A DNA stretch of 64,000 nt from Spirodela intermedia (lineage: Eukaryota > Streptophyta > Magnoliopsida > Alismatales > Araceae), in NCBI GenBank assembly GCA_902729315.2, contig LR746267.1, forward strand, positions 6,946,424-7,010,423. The letters are read 5' to 3'. The notes under the pieces are model-generated. The model did no database searches. It was not told the origin of the DNA and saw nothing but the letters and a program-made list of their open reading frames with translations. This document shows, piece after piece, positions 38,100-50,006 of this stretch. The translations under genes were made by a program, and so were the position numbers. Every line of letters begins with the position of its first letter. The first letter of the stretch is position 1.

Positions 38100-38825
38100 T
38101 CAGACGGGATAATCGTAGGGGAAGGAAGTAGACTCGAGCCAACCGTCGCCGGAGATGAGCGCCTCGACGGTGAACTCGACGGCGTCGTCGTACTCCATCA
38201 GGTGGTGCCCCGCCCAATCCACCCTCTTCTCCGTCCTCGCCCCTTCCCCTCTGTTCCTGTACTCCCCGTAATACACCGTCTCCAACCCCTTTCTAGTGGC
38301 GTTCCACTCCCTCCACCCAGCCGGATCCACCACGCTGTCCATATACGTCTCCATGAACACCGTCCTCGAGTACTCCCTCCACGGCCTCCCCAGGTACGTC
38401 CTGGTGGCGCTGCCAGCGAAGTCCCCGGCGGCGACGACGGTGCAGTTCTGTATCGAAATCCCCGTGTTCTCGTTCGGGTCGTCCCTTCCCTGGGCAGTGA
38501 TGGCGTTGAACTGGCCCGGGAGCGGCCTCCTGGGTTGGATGGCACAGCCCTGGAAGACGACGGCGGCGTTGCCGAAGATAAAGTCGACGGTGCCAGAGAT
38601 GGCGCATTCCCTGTAGAACTGCCGAAAGGAGTGCACATAGAGGGTGTCCTGGTAGCCGCTGAAGCTGCACAGGTAGAAGGCGGAGAGGTCCGCGTTCACA
38701 CGCAGCGCCACCGCCTGCGCGTTCTCCGGCCCCGCCGCGTTCTCCACCGCGATGTCCCTCGCTAGGAACCCCTCCCCCGCCACCGCTGCTCCACACCCAC
38801 TCGTCATTTATCTCTCTAGGCCCCC

Positions 38826-38860
<35 letters not shown>

Positions 38861-39917
38861 CTGCTTTTTTACTGACCGAGGGTGGCGGAGCGGAAGGTAG
38901 TCCAGCCGCCGCCGACGCTGCGGGAGCCGCGGATCACGGTGGCGTTGCTGCCGTCGCCGAGGAAGACGACGTTCGTCTTGTAGCTGGGGATCTCCACGTT
39001 CTCGTTGTACACGCCAGCCCGCACGATGATGACGGTGCGGTCGCCGCTGTTGTTCGGGACGGCGGCGACGGCGTCGCCGATAGTCGTGAAGTTGCCGGAG
39101 CCGTCCTGCGCCACCGTGAGCACTGATCTCGGATCGTACCCATTTCCTGTAAAACCATCTTTCACCATTAAAATCTACCAATCGATCGGGAAGATGATTC
39201 TACGGTTCTGAGATTACTACCTTCGTCGGTGCTCTGTAGCAGCCGCCGGTCGCGCCGTGATAGCCAAGCGGGGAATTGGCTGCTACCAGATATGGACCCC
39301 GGCGGGTGCCGTCGCCCCCGTCGGCGGCCCCCCGGCGGCGGTGCCACATTGGAGAGGATGGAGAGGGCGTTGCTGACGGACTTGTAGGCCTCCGCCACCG
39401 CGCCGGCTACGGTCTCCTTTGCGGGGCCGGAGGCAGCGGCGAGGCCCTCGAGGCAGGTGGCGCGGTTGGTGAGGGCGGCGCTGAGAAATGTGCGGACATC
39501 GGAGAGCTTCTTGCCGGAGAGGACGAAGGAGGAGGACTTTCTGAGGCAGGAGAGGCTGATCTGGTGGAGCTCCCAGCAGTCTTGGAGGGTGGCCCGCTGG
39601 TTCTCGACGACACCGGCGCCGGCGGAGCCGAGGATTCTGGCGAGGTCTGAGGCCTCAGAGAGGGCGGATTTCAGGGTCTGGAGGAGGAAAGTGAGGATGG
39701 AGGGGCTGATGTTGATGTCAACGAAGAGGTTGAGGGATTTGAGGCAGGTTTCGGGGTGGGGGGTGGAGTTGCAGAGTTTCTTGGCGGAGAGGGAGCTTGG
39801 GAGGACGGAGGGAGAAGAAGAGGACTCTGAGAGTGGCGGCGATACTAGAAGGAGAAGAAGAAGAATGCAGACTGTTGGCAATGGTGATGAAGAGGGCCGG
39901 AGGAGAGAGGAAGCCAT
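38100..39917 (-). CDS. Type I pectin methylesterase with PMEI-like pro-domain
   Basis: Removes methyl esters from homogalacturonan in the cell wall. Three exons join in frame: 39917-39221, 39146-38877 and 38785-38100 (550 aa, the usual size). Residues 1-30 form a signal peptide (run of Leu). The pro-domain, about 45-195, has the PMEI cysteines (LCNSTPHPETC, LQDCWEL, ATCLEG). The processing motif RRLL sits near residue 225. The catalytic domain keeps every key residue: Q346 in QAVALR, Q368 and D369 in YQDTLY, D390 in VDFIFG, R456 and W458 in LGRPW. These align with Q113, Q135, D136, D157 and R225 of carrot PME with an almost constant offset. The second intron contains a (GA)n tract on the plus strand (38827-38859). 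The exons are strongly GC-rich. Its arrangement and strand match the neighbour at 41.5 kb, so the two are probably old tandem duplicates. Confidence 0.94.
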
Positions 39918-40124
39918 GGTGTGTCGAGGGTAGTCCCTACTGAGCGTGGAGCTCCTCTGTAATCGCTGGAATTAAGTAGTAAGATGAAGCGCTTTGGAGC
40001 TACAGAAGTCGGTGACTGATTCGTATGACGAATACGAGCCTGAGAGGGACTGCTGAGCCTCTCTGTCTCTCTCTCTCTCACACACACACACCCCACACAC
40101 ACAACGTCTACTGAGATATCTTTC

Positions 40125-40168
<44 letters not shown>

Positions 40169-40801
40169 ATGAAGAACCCAGCCGCCGCCGTTCGAACAGA
40201 TGGCTAAGCTCTTACCTGTCGCGACCACATGAATAAAAGTTAGAGGTGTGGAGAGAGAATGAGAAGTGAAGAGATAGATCGGTAGGCATAGAGAGAAATA
40301 GGTAGAGTGAGAGACGGATAGAGATTTAGAGAGAGAGACAAATGTCGCAAGATGAACACGTGGGTGTCTAGAGGGAGAGAGAGAGAGGAAGATGTTCAGA
40401 GAGAGAGATAATCTGGCATTTGCCGATGTGGAACTATTCGTATAGTATGCATAATTACTTTGAGAGAGAAAGAAAGATAGAGGGAGCCATTAAACAACTG
40501 TAGAAAAGCTGTAAGCGTTTGGCTGTGTCTGCCAAATTATTCAGCGAGTTATGTCTATCACATGGCCATCTTTTTCCTTGCCATTACATATCGTGCTGGG
40601 GAGGGAGGGAGGGAAGAGAGAGAGAGAGAGAGAGAGTTAGGACAAAACATATGCCTGTGAGGGGAGGAGGGAGGGATCGGTGGATACCACAGACTCTCGC
40701 ACAACACCTCTTGTACCCATGCGGCCGACTGTCTGAACGGGGACGCGTGAACCAAGCAAGACGACGGAAGTTGGATCTTTTTGCCACATTTGAACCAGAG
40801 G

Positions 40802-40869
<68 letters not shown>

Positions 40870-41476
40870 GCTGCCAGGCGACTCTAACCGAATAACATAT
40901 CAAAAAAATTCCAAAAAAAATAAACCTTCTCGTGGTGCCCTGAAGAGCCTCAGCCAGAGAGCGAGGGGGGGAGGAGTGCCAGAGATGAGCTGCTATGCGG
41001 ACAATCACAGGCCTTACTAACTTTGGACTTTCAACCTGAACATTATTGAAACCTAAATCATATGAAGATCGAGATAAAACAGAGTTCCCTGGCCTTCCTT
41101 TTTCATTTCATACTTCATATCGCCATCTAGTAAATAATTGGCCTTTGATGATCGAGACTTATGGGACCCATTTGACGATATCGTGTGCTATGGAATCGGA
41201 GATTTTTAGGAGATGGGCTTCATCAAATTATACCAAAATACACGAAATGACGTATTTTTATAACAATTTTGATACCAAAATATTTCAGATCACGTAGTAA
41301 CTTACAGGTCTCGGATAATCAACCAATCAGTACACTCAGAAAGACGTATATTTTTCAAACACCAGACGATTATTACGTCGCATAATTCTGACTATTCCGA
41401 AGGGAGGGATGGCCCTTCTTCCCTTCCGCTGAACCAGGCCATGGCGGCGGCGAGGGGAGCCACCTCGGAACCAGAG
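39918..41476. other. Spacer between two PME genes, with many GA/CT microsatellites
   Basis: Holds the promoter of the 38.1 kb PME. CT runs lie at about 40069-40079 and 40129-40166, with a CA run between them, and GA runs at about 40616-40636 and 40800-40868. From 41.0 to 41.4 kb it is AT-rich with no exon visible. Confidence 0.6.
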
Positions 41477-43104
41477 TCACTCTATCAGCCCGGCGGTGTA
41501 CCGGACCCCCGTTGCCGGCAACCAGACGTCGCCGTCGATGAAGGTCCCCACCGTGAAGTTGCTCGCCACTTGCCGGTCGGTGATGACGTGGAACCCCGGC
41601 CACTGGACCCTGCCGACGACGGCGGAAGCCGGCCCCGTGTTCATATACTCGCCGTAGTAGAGAGTGTTCAGGGCGAAGTCCCCCGCCCATGGCAGCCATC
41701 CCTCCTCCCTGATCCCCTCCCCCAGATACGACTGCATCACCACAGTCCTCGAGTACTCCTTCCACGGCCTCCCCAGGTACGTCGCTGGCGGCGGCGCCGC
41801 CGCCGGCACGGTGGTGTCTTCTTCCTCGAAGATGATGTTGCAGGCGTGGATGGAGAAGCCGGTGTTCTGATCCGGGTACTTGCGGCCGTGGGCCGTCACG
41901 GAGTTCTTCTGGTGGGGGAGCGGTCGGCGGGCGGTGATGTTGCAGTTCTGGAAGACGGCGGCGGCGTTGCCAAAGATGAAGTCGATAGTGCCGCTGATGC
42001 GGCACTCGCGGAAGAACTGGCGCAGGGAGTGGGCGTAGAGCGTGTCCTGGTAGCCGGCGATCTCCGCGCTGAAGTAGGCGGAGAGGTCCGAGTCCGTCCT
42101 CAGCGCCACCGCCTGGTGCTTCTCCGGCCCCGCCGTGTTCTCCACCGTCAGGTCCCTCATGATGAATCCCTTCCCCGAAACAGCTGCAAAAATGATGATG
42201 ATGATCATCATCATGTTCTTCTTCTTTCTGGTTCCTGAGCTGATAAATCGATGATCTTACCGAGGGTGGCGGTGCGGAAGGTGGTCCAGCCATCGACGAA
42301 GTTCCGGCTGCCGGAGATGATGGTGGCGCCGATGCCGTCGCCGACGAGGACTATATTCCACTTGTTCCTGTTGATTTCCACGTTCTCGTAGTACAACCCC
42401 GTCTTCACGTAGATGATGAACCGTCTCTCGCTCTTCTCCGGCGCCGCCTCCACCGCCTCCGCCACCGTGCTGTAATCGCCGGTACCGTCCGCCGCCACCA
42501 CCGCGTCCGGCTGCAGAGATGACGGAGGGGCCTGCAGCAGCCGCCGCTCTGCGGCGGCCATCCACGCCGGGAACTTTCCATTTTCCACGAGCAACTTCCG
42601 GTTCCGTCTTCCATTAACCTCGCCTTCGGCGGCGACGGCGGTGGCTGGTATCTGCGAGAGGAGCTGGTGAACGAGGGACGTCACGGTGGCGAGGCCGCCG
42701 GCGACTAGGTTTCCGACGAACTGGTTCGTGCCCTCGATGCCCTCTGCGCAGGTGATCTGGTTGCCGACGGCGGCGCTTAGCCAGGACTGAAGATCTGACC
42801 GCCGGCGAGCCGCCGTGCTGGAAGAAGCGGTGGAGCTGGACGCAGAAAGCGTAAATTGAAGCTCGTCGGCGGATAAGGAGAGGAGCTCCGTGCAGTCCTG
42901 GACAGCGTAGGAGAGGCGGCTGTGGCCGCCGAGGAGTAGGCCAGGGAGGGTTGACAGGAGGGACTGGACGGCGCTGATCTCGTCGAGGGCGGTGCGGAGG
43001 GTGGAGACGAAGGCCGAGGAATGAGCGGCGGAGGTGTCGCCGGCCGTCGCGGAGCTACAGAGAGAGGAGAAGAGGAGGAGAATTAACACCGGCTGAGGAG
43101 CCAT
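41477..43104 (-). CDS. Type I pectin methylesterase with a PMEI-like pro-domain lacking one cysteine pair
   Basis: Two exons splice in frame: 43104-42261 and 42183-41477 (516 aa). The start was set at MAPQPVLILLLF because it opens a standard signal peptide; an ATG 18 codons upstream would bury it. The catalytic residues are all present: Q305 in QAVALR, Q327 and D328 in YQDTLY, D349 in IDFIFG, R420 and W422 in LGRPW. The single intron interrupts the Gly/Ala codon after TATLG, the same place and phase as the second intron of the 38.1 kb PME, which supports common origin. The pro-domain keeps VQDCTEL and NQITCAEG but lacks the first conserved cysteine pair. Two basic processing-like motifs are present, RNRKLL and ERRLL. 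The long GC-rich antisense frames here are shadows of this gene. Confidence 0.93.
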
Positions 43105-43213
43105 TCCCGCGTTGCAGAGCCAGTGCATTCGGAAGGTCGTGAAGACAACTCTCACCATAAGTACTCTGAGAAGACAGTAGCATACGAGTCAGCCGGGAGA
43201 AAGATGTTAGAGA

Positions 43214-43257
<44 letters not shown>

Positions 43258-44360
43258 GCGGGGGTGATTGTTTGCCATTCCTTTGACGCGGGGTTGACTT
43301 CGAGAGACCCAGAAAGACGGTGCCGACGGGAATCGAGAGGGAGATTGAGGGGGGGAAGATCTTTCTAGTAGGAGCTAGGGCAGATACGTCTGGGTGCTGA
43401 AGACTACAACCAGACATCTGGCGGCTGGGACACTTTAACTAGAGCCATCAACGCCTCTCTCTCTGGATCCCCTTAGATATGTACGAGATTCCCAGTCGAG
43501 AGAGAGAGATATGCATGGCGGGGACAGACAGGACCACCCCCAGTCCCTCACTGTCCATCCATCAGCAAGGAAGCATGCCGGTGGAATCACATGCAGAGCT
43601 CGTGCCGTTCCTTTCTTCGCAACGTGATCTTGTCCGACGCTAGCCGCCCGGCCTCTCTCTCTCTCTCTCTCTCTCTCTCTACATGAGCCATATTTGGGCA
43701 GAAATTTTCCCGTGCTTGAACCTTACATAAAGCCCAATACGGAAAATAGGCCCAACCCAATCCAGTCCCTATCTGGGCTTCATTTGACTTTCAGGAGGCT
43801 CCACAAACGGACCAATCTGATTACGAGACGGAGGGAGGGAGGGAGAGAGAGAACCACTCAAGAACGAATTATAAATGAAATAATACAAAGTATATATGTA
43901 ATAAACTTTACTCATGAGGGTCAAACGAATTATAGAGGGTAAACGTTTTCGACGGTAACGATCGACGGCATTTCAGAACAGGCATCACTGGCCGTTGAAG
44001 TGATGGGTTCACTCCCCATCATGAACGGTGGATGATGGCCGAAGGACGTCGATCTGGTACGTCCATCCATACACGCCCACATGTTTTGCACCACGTACGG
44101 AGGAGAGGAGAAGGGGAGATCACGAGCCATCCGTTGCCGATGCATATCTGACGTTGCTAGCCGTTGGATTGAGAAGTATTGAGTACATCTGATCTGCATC
44201 GTCGGATTGTAAACGAGCGGTGGAGGATGGAGGGGCCAATAATTTCTACCGTTCTGCGGTTCGTTCGTGCGGTCGCCGACTTCATCGACTGGTTTCTTCT
44301 TCTTCTTCTTCCTCTCCGTAGAAGGGAAAGGAAAGGGGAGGTGTGGTGAGCATAGCGAGG
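43105..44360. promoter_or_regulatory. Divergent upstream region between a PME gene and VHA-c'', with site II elements
   Basis: Three site II motifs (TGGGCY or complement) cluster near 43731, 43749 and 43774, about 600 bases before the VHA-c'' start. Site II elements bind TCP factors and are common in plant housekeeping promoters. Microsatellites occur at 43207-43255 (GA) and 43652-43680 (CT). Assignment of the motifs to VHA-c'' rather than the PME is inference. Confidence 0.5.
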
Positions 44361-47300
44361 ATGGTGGATTCGAGCTCATGGTCTCGGGCGCTGGTGCAGA
44401 TCTCGCCCTACACCTTCTCAGCTATCGGGATCGCCATCTCTATCGGTGTGTCCGTTCTCGGCGCTGCTTGGTAATAATCCCTTTCTTTCTCGTCCCTCAT
44501 TTTCTCCTTCATTCCCTTATTTGGTGCCTCTCAAATCATTCTATCTATCCATCCTAAATGTGCAATGCGAATTTCAGCTATTTTAGTGTTTGAATCTTTA
44601 CTAGCTGAATTCCTCTTTTTTACGTTGCTCGGGCGGTGTGGGGGTGTGTAGGGGGATCTACATAACAGGAAGCAGCTTGATCGGTGCTGCCATCAAAGCC
44701 CCGCGAATCACTTCGAAAAATCTAATCAGGTGAGGTGGGAAATTTATATTCACGTCACCATAATATTTTGATTGTTGTCGCTGCAACGTTGTGGACTGTC
44801 GATCGTTTAGATTTGTCTTCGTTGAATTCCATGTCTTCTATTTATATTAGTTGTCGACCTCATCTGTTTTTGGTTGAGTTCGTAAATGCGTAGTATGCTG
44901 TTTCTTATTTCACTTCCCTCTTCGCGACTGAAGAACCGTCTTCGACTTCGCCTAGGAATGTTGTTCCTTTGCTTGAAATAGACCGAGATCAGAGTGCCAA
45001 TTCTTATAGTTTTAGTTTGTAGTCACATGGAACACTCATGCACTTTCTGCTTGATTAGATAGATAAAAAAAATTCGCGAAAGAATGACTACTCGGATTCC
45101 ATTTTTTCCAATTTCAAATGGTGCATTCTGTCCCACTTGAAAGAATGTTTCGTGATAGAAGTTGGTTGTATCCAGGATGCATCTACGTGAGAAAACTATT
45201 TTCCTGATGTGCTAAGTCTGTGGTCACTAACAAAAAAAAAATGATTAGCATATTATGCCTCAACTGAACTTAAGAGTTTGGTATTATATCTTAAGTGAAG
45301 TCTGCCAACGTGTCACATAAAAGTTCACTATCAGTGGAAAACTTAATTTCGTATCACTTGAAAAAAAGGGCATCACAAATATCCATTTGCAGCAATAAGT
45401 TAGGGGGGCTGATGGAGAAGGGATCTCTAAGGTAGCAACTTTGAATCCATTTGCTTAAATATTCTAATTGAATGGATGATTATCAGAGTATCATTAAATT
45501 GTTCGAGATTCCTTATGTTGAGGCAGCCAAGTTAAGGTATGCATATCGGACGTTACTGATTAGGCAAAAGGTGTGACACCTAAAAACAATGTAAGTTTTC
45601 CTTGAAAGTTCTTTGGAATATCGTGGTACTCAACTCGCTGCACTGTATGGAGTGCCATTCTCATCTGCAAATAACGTGAAAGAATGATGATGGTGAAGAA
45701 TTCACAGATTACAAGAAAATAAAACCTTGCGATTTGTGAGCTAGTGTCAATTTATTTGTTACTATCTTTGTTATAGTAATTCTCGGAATCAACTGTAGGC
45801 CATAGTATGCTATCTTTTGATAGCGTTGTAGAACATTTTGAAGTGCTTTCGCAGCTTTACGTTAAAAATGATTTCTCTCTTATGTGGTGGCTTTGAATAA
45901 TCCACTCGAAACGAGATTCATTAGAGATGAATTTCTCCCCGTGCTTCTTTTTTTGGGAAACATTTTACAACCTTTTATTCTTCTGTCCTAGTTTTCAGTT
46001 TTTCCAAGTATTAAGGGCTTTTTCTTGATGAATACTAGTCCAGCCCTTGAAACAAGAAGATGAAATGTTTGAATATTAACAATCTTGTGGAAGCCATCTG
46101 AAGCAACTTTAATTTACCACACAGGATACACATTTAGTTGGAAAGATGACTCCATGAATATGCCGCAATTAGTTATTGAGAAATTGGTAGTGAAATTTAA
46201 TGTATTATTGGTTGAAAATGACACGTTTCTAAAGCATGTTCTCATTAGACACCCATGGACGTCCGTACGGCATTTTAAAAATGAACCATCCTCGGGTGTT
46301 GAGCTTAAAGAGATGGTAAATCATGTTGGTTACTAATATTTAATATTTGGCCTATTTCAATTAATATAGTTGGGGTAGTATTTGCTGATATCTTTTGTGT
46401 TGCTTTTACATGGCCAAGAATATTATTTTTTTAGAAGGTGGTCCTCCCACTATTAAATTGAAATTTGGCAAACAGAAAATGCAATACAATAAAAATAAAC
46501 AGGATGAAGAAGGAAAATCCAGAAATTTAGAATTACTATAGGAAGATGGGAAAAGCCACCGATTTCCTCCCCTCATCACATAAGGTGGTGTACGAGTATG
46601 ATAAATAAACTAGAAAATAATAGCTTTTCTCTTCTTGACCATATTCTATTCACCCGATTGATGTTCATTATCTTTCTTTATTGCTCTAGACTGATATGAT
46701 ACAAATATTAAGCCCTATGGACAGCTCCTGGTAATGTTTTTAACATCTCTTGGGATTTTCTGTTGCTCCTCTGTTCATTATACATTCGGTGGGAATACAC
46801 TTCAACTAATCTGAGTTTCTGATCACTGTACATGTAGTGTGTAAAATGGTTAGTTTTGTCGAATAAATCAGTTAGCAACATGATAGCCAATTATCATGGT
46901 GAGATGGTGACCACGCCATCCTTTTGGCTTGCCTGCTAAAATGGCAGGACAACTATGCCGCCCCTCAACCCACTGTTGCTTAGGTAATGCCTTGAATATT
47001 ACGGCAAATTCGCTCTACATGCTGACCTAAAAAACCCTCAAAATGGTGGTCAGCCGCGGTTTCATCAAAATAGTATGCGATCCATGCCTTCGTGTTCCTC
47101 CATAACCTAAGGTTTTTGAGAACATGGAACTCTGTGTCAACATTCCTCATTTTCAATATGCCCTCTAGATTTAATGCTACTTTTAGAAGAGAGGTGGAAT
47201 CTGATTTCCTGTTCCGTCGTGGGATACGAGAGAGAGAGAGCTGGACGCCCTTTTATACCTTTTTTGGTAATTTCAATGGGATATAATGAAAATTTGCCCT

Positions 47301-47581
47301 TTTTTCCATAATATCATCTGTTGAATCCACTCTGGTTGGCAGTGTGATTTTCTGCGAGGCTGTTGCCATTTATGGAGTCATCGTTGCCATCATCTTGCAA
47401 ACAAAGCTGGAAAGCGTGCCGGCCTCTGTCGTCTATGATGCCGAGTCCCTAAGAGCAGGATATGCGATCTTCGCATCGGGCATCATTGTGGGCTTCGCCA
47501 ACCTCGTCTGCGGGTAAATCACCATCGCCTCCCTCTATCTTCTCACTCTTCGATCAAACCACCCCAGTAAAGAAAACTGAC

Positions 47582-47617
<36 letters not shown>

Positions 47618-47819
47618 TTCTCTCTCTATTTTTTTTTGTGACAGGCTCTGTGTGGGGATAATTGGGAGCAGCTGCGCCCTGTCAGATGCCCAGAACTCCA
47701 CCCTGTTCGTAAAGATCCTGGTGATCGAGATCTTCGGCAGTGCCCTCGGGTTATTTGGAGTTATTGTGGGTATAATCATGTCGGCACAGGCCACGTGGCC
47801 GGCGGCAAAGTCCTCATGA
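44361..47819 (+). CDS. VHA-c'': V-type proton ATPase 21-kDa proteolipid subunit c''
   Basis: This is a proton-carrying subunit of the membrane (Vo) rotor of the vacuolar H+-ATPase. Four exons join in frame: 44361-44470, 44652-44729, 47343-47513 and 47645-47819 (177 aa; family about 180). The sequence is almost entirely hydrophobic, with four to five helices: [78 protein letters not shown], and [20 protein letters not shown]. Glu68 within FCEAVAIYG corresponds to the proton-binding acidic residue of c'' proteins. The C-terminus, [12 protein letters not shown], is family-typical. The second intron is long (2.6 kb) and I see no conserved coding sequence inside it. The subunit identity is clear; c''1 and c''2 copies of plants cannot be told apart here. 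Confidence 0.96.
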
Positions 47820-47896
47820 TCTTGGTATCTTCTGTCTCTCAGATTATGATCTTCCTTCCCCTTGCCATGATCTTCCTCCGTGGTTGTTATATTGGT

Positions 47897-47902
47897 AATA
47901 AA
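47897..47902 (+). terminator. Candidate polyadenylation signal of VHA-c''
   Basis: AATAAA lies 78 bases after the stop codon. Plant signals are variable, so the actual cleavage site is not known. Confidence 0.4.
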
Positions 47903-48027
47903 ACATCAGCTCGTCCCAGTTCTCATCTTCTGTTCTGGGTATCCACCAGGAACCATGCTCGATATCTGGTTTATTAATTTTTTTTCCTACAATTTTGACT
48001 CGGATTTTCTGGTATTAAGGAAAAAGA

Positions 48028-48643
48028 TGGGCCCCACCCCTTTCTTGAGATATGAGCCGCACTTGCGGTTCCGTCGGCCTTTACGGGACCTCTTTCTGGC
48101 CCATCATGACATATTAGGCCGTAATTCATCTTTCTCTCTCTATGTCTCTCTTTCTCTCTCTTCCGATATACGTAGGTCGATAAGGGCCAATTGCCCGAGC
48201 GGTTTCCCTGGGCCCGGCCCAGTTGTGGTCTCGCAAATAAATGCGTTTTTTTGGTTGAATCATATCCTTACATGGGCCGCGCTTGCGCTTTGGTGGGCCT
48301 ATTGGGCCGTTATTCATCTCTCTTTCTCTCTCTTCCGATATAGGTAGATCCATAGGGGGCCTATTGCCTGAGCGGGATTCTTCGGCCCGGGGCAGTTGTC
48401 GTCTCGCAAGTAAATGCGCTGACCCATTGACTTCCGCGTTTTGTCGTTGAATTATAATTTGTGGGGCCCATGGTGGTCTAACCGCAGCCAAAGGGCATCG
48501 AAGGGTTGGATGGGATGTGTAGGGGAGGCGTGCTGCACACGCCACGTCATGATCTTGTTGAGCGTTGGGAACATTTACTTTTAACGTTCGATAAAGACGT
48601 TGGTTGAACGGCCCACTGGGCCCGATCCGTGCCATTATGGGCC
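48028..48643. promoter_or_regulatory. Dense cluster of site II (TGGGCC/GGCCCA) motifs upstream of the UBC34-like gene
   Basis: Eleven TGGGCC or GGCCCA hexamers fall at about 48028, 48098, 48209, 48216, 48273, 48294, 48303, 48465, 48610, 48617 and 48638. The cluster lies after VHA-c'' and just before the likely transcription start of the next gene (about 48.7 kb). TCP-bound site II motifs are usual in promoters of constitutively expressed plant genes. Confidence 0.65.
48056..48421 (+). repeat. Imperfect tandem duplication inside the site II cluster
   Basis: Copy A (about 48056-48246) and copy B (about 48277-48419) share an ordered set of blocks: GCCGC-CTTGCG, GGCCGT-ATTCATCT, a CT-rich run, CTTCCGATATA-GTAG, ATTGCC-GAGCGG, and GTCTCGCAA-TAAATGCG. 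Copy A has extra bases in the first third. Confidence 0.75.
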
Positions 48644-50006
48644 TGCAATCCTTTTGGTAGTCAAATTCGTACTCTCTCTGTCTCTCTGTCGCTCGCTCGT
48701 CCTTTCCATTCATGTGATTGAGAGCGGAGGGACGATAAAAAACCTAATTCGTCGTCGTAGCCGGCGTGGGGCGCTTTGAGAATTGGACGGGGTGAATCAC
48801 GCAGGAGTCCGGGAGGTGGGAAGGGGTTCCGCTTTGAACCCGCGGTTTGTCCGCGTGCTGGGTTGCAGCAGAGGGCAAAAGTACGGTTTGAGGGGGAAGG
48901 GAGGGAGGGAGAGGGGGAGGGAGAGGGGGAGAGAGAGAGAGAGAGAGAGAGAGAAACTGGTTAACCCTTACGTTCGATTCCCCAAGTCCAGGTAGTTGTA
49001 CCTCTTTCAATCACGGCTATTTGTGAGGTTATATCCTTAGATTCCTGCTCCTGTTGCTTTTTTTCTGTTGATTTTTTATTGATTTGTTGTTTGTATGACC
49101 GTGCAATCCTTTTCGATGATTAGTTCATTTGTGTTCGGAGAGGCTGGAATTGTGGATTTATATCACCTCTGTAGCAGCAAACTTTCTTTGCCTCCGTGCT
49201 GAAGTCAGATTCTTGCGGGATCGTGGGGGGAATCTCGTTCCCTCAGGACTTCCCCATTTTTAGGCTTGTGATCTAGGTGCGATTTGTGTGCATCGGAGAA
49301 GAATAGCCGCATGAGATGACGGTCATGTGAGAACCTTCGATCCAAAAGTGCTTGAGTAGATAGGCCCAATCCGGTTGGAGGTAGAGAGATGCTTTTCGTA
49401 TTTTTATGAAACGGTGTAAATATGAAGTTCTCCCTGAAGTATGTTCGACTTTCCATCACTGAGGAATGGATCTGGTGCCTGTCCCATCTATGTGCGCACA
49501 TGGTGTAGAAAGTTGCGATGGGCTTGTCATGTGTCAGTTACTTGAAAGCCTTTTGTCTTTGGAGTTCTTATAGTCCTGTCATGAGAACGCCAGGTTTTTC
49601 AGGGAGGAGTGAAATTTGAAGCCCCACCGTGGCTTCAGGTGCCCAACATTCATTATTTTAGGTTTGTTGTATTCAAGTGGCCGTAATAAAATATTGATTA
49701 TTGACTACCTATGAAACCTCGATACAAGGGCTTCAAGATCTGTGATTACTTTCCCCTAATGTATTCCGTGCATCTGAGATAGGCCTTGGAGCTTAGTTTT
49801 TTCTTTTTATGTTTCGTTAGTGTGGGCAAGGTTGTTTAAGCCCTTCATAGTGGTCAATATCCCTAGATTAGATTATGTTTAGAAGGGAGTTTTATGCCTA
49901 AGACATTACCTTTTTTTCACATTGCTTTTTCTTTTCCAATAGATTCTGAGCTTGGAGTTTTAGAAGGGCTGGGACATTCGTTTTCCTCTTCAACAATCTG
50001 TTTATG
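48644..50006 (+). other. Probable 5' leader and leader intron of the UBC34-like gene
   Basis: A (GA)n tract at 48929-48954 is followed by CCAAGTCCAG-GTAGTT near 48991, a plausible splice donor. TTTTCCAATAG near 49939 is a plausible acceptor, so most of this stretch may be an intron in the 5' untranslated region. No protein-coding exon is recognisable. Confidence 0.4.

Noticed and set aside
38067-38765. 232-codon plus-strand frame opposite the PME gene
   Set aside because: Antisense shadow of the third PME exon. The minus strand has all catalytic motifs.
41373-42293. 306-codon minus-strand frame overlapping the 41.5 kb PME
   Set aside because: Alternative frame over the same GC-rich exon, without known domain and rich in Arg, Pro and Gly; it runs through the intron and past the true stop codon.
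46085-46336. 83-codon frame in the long VHA-c'' intron
   Set aside because: No known domain. VHA-c'' exons on both sides splice in frame and match the family without any insert.
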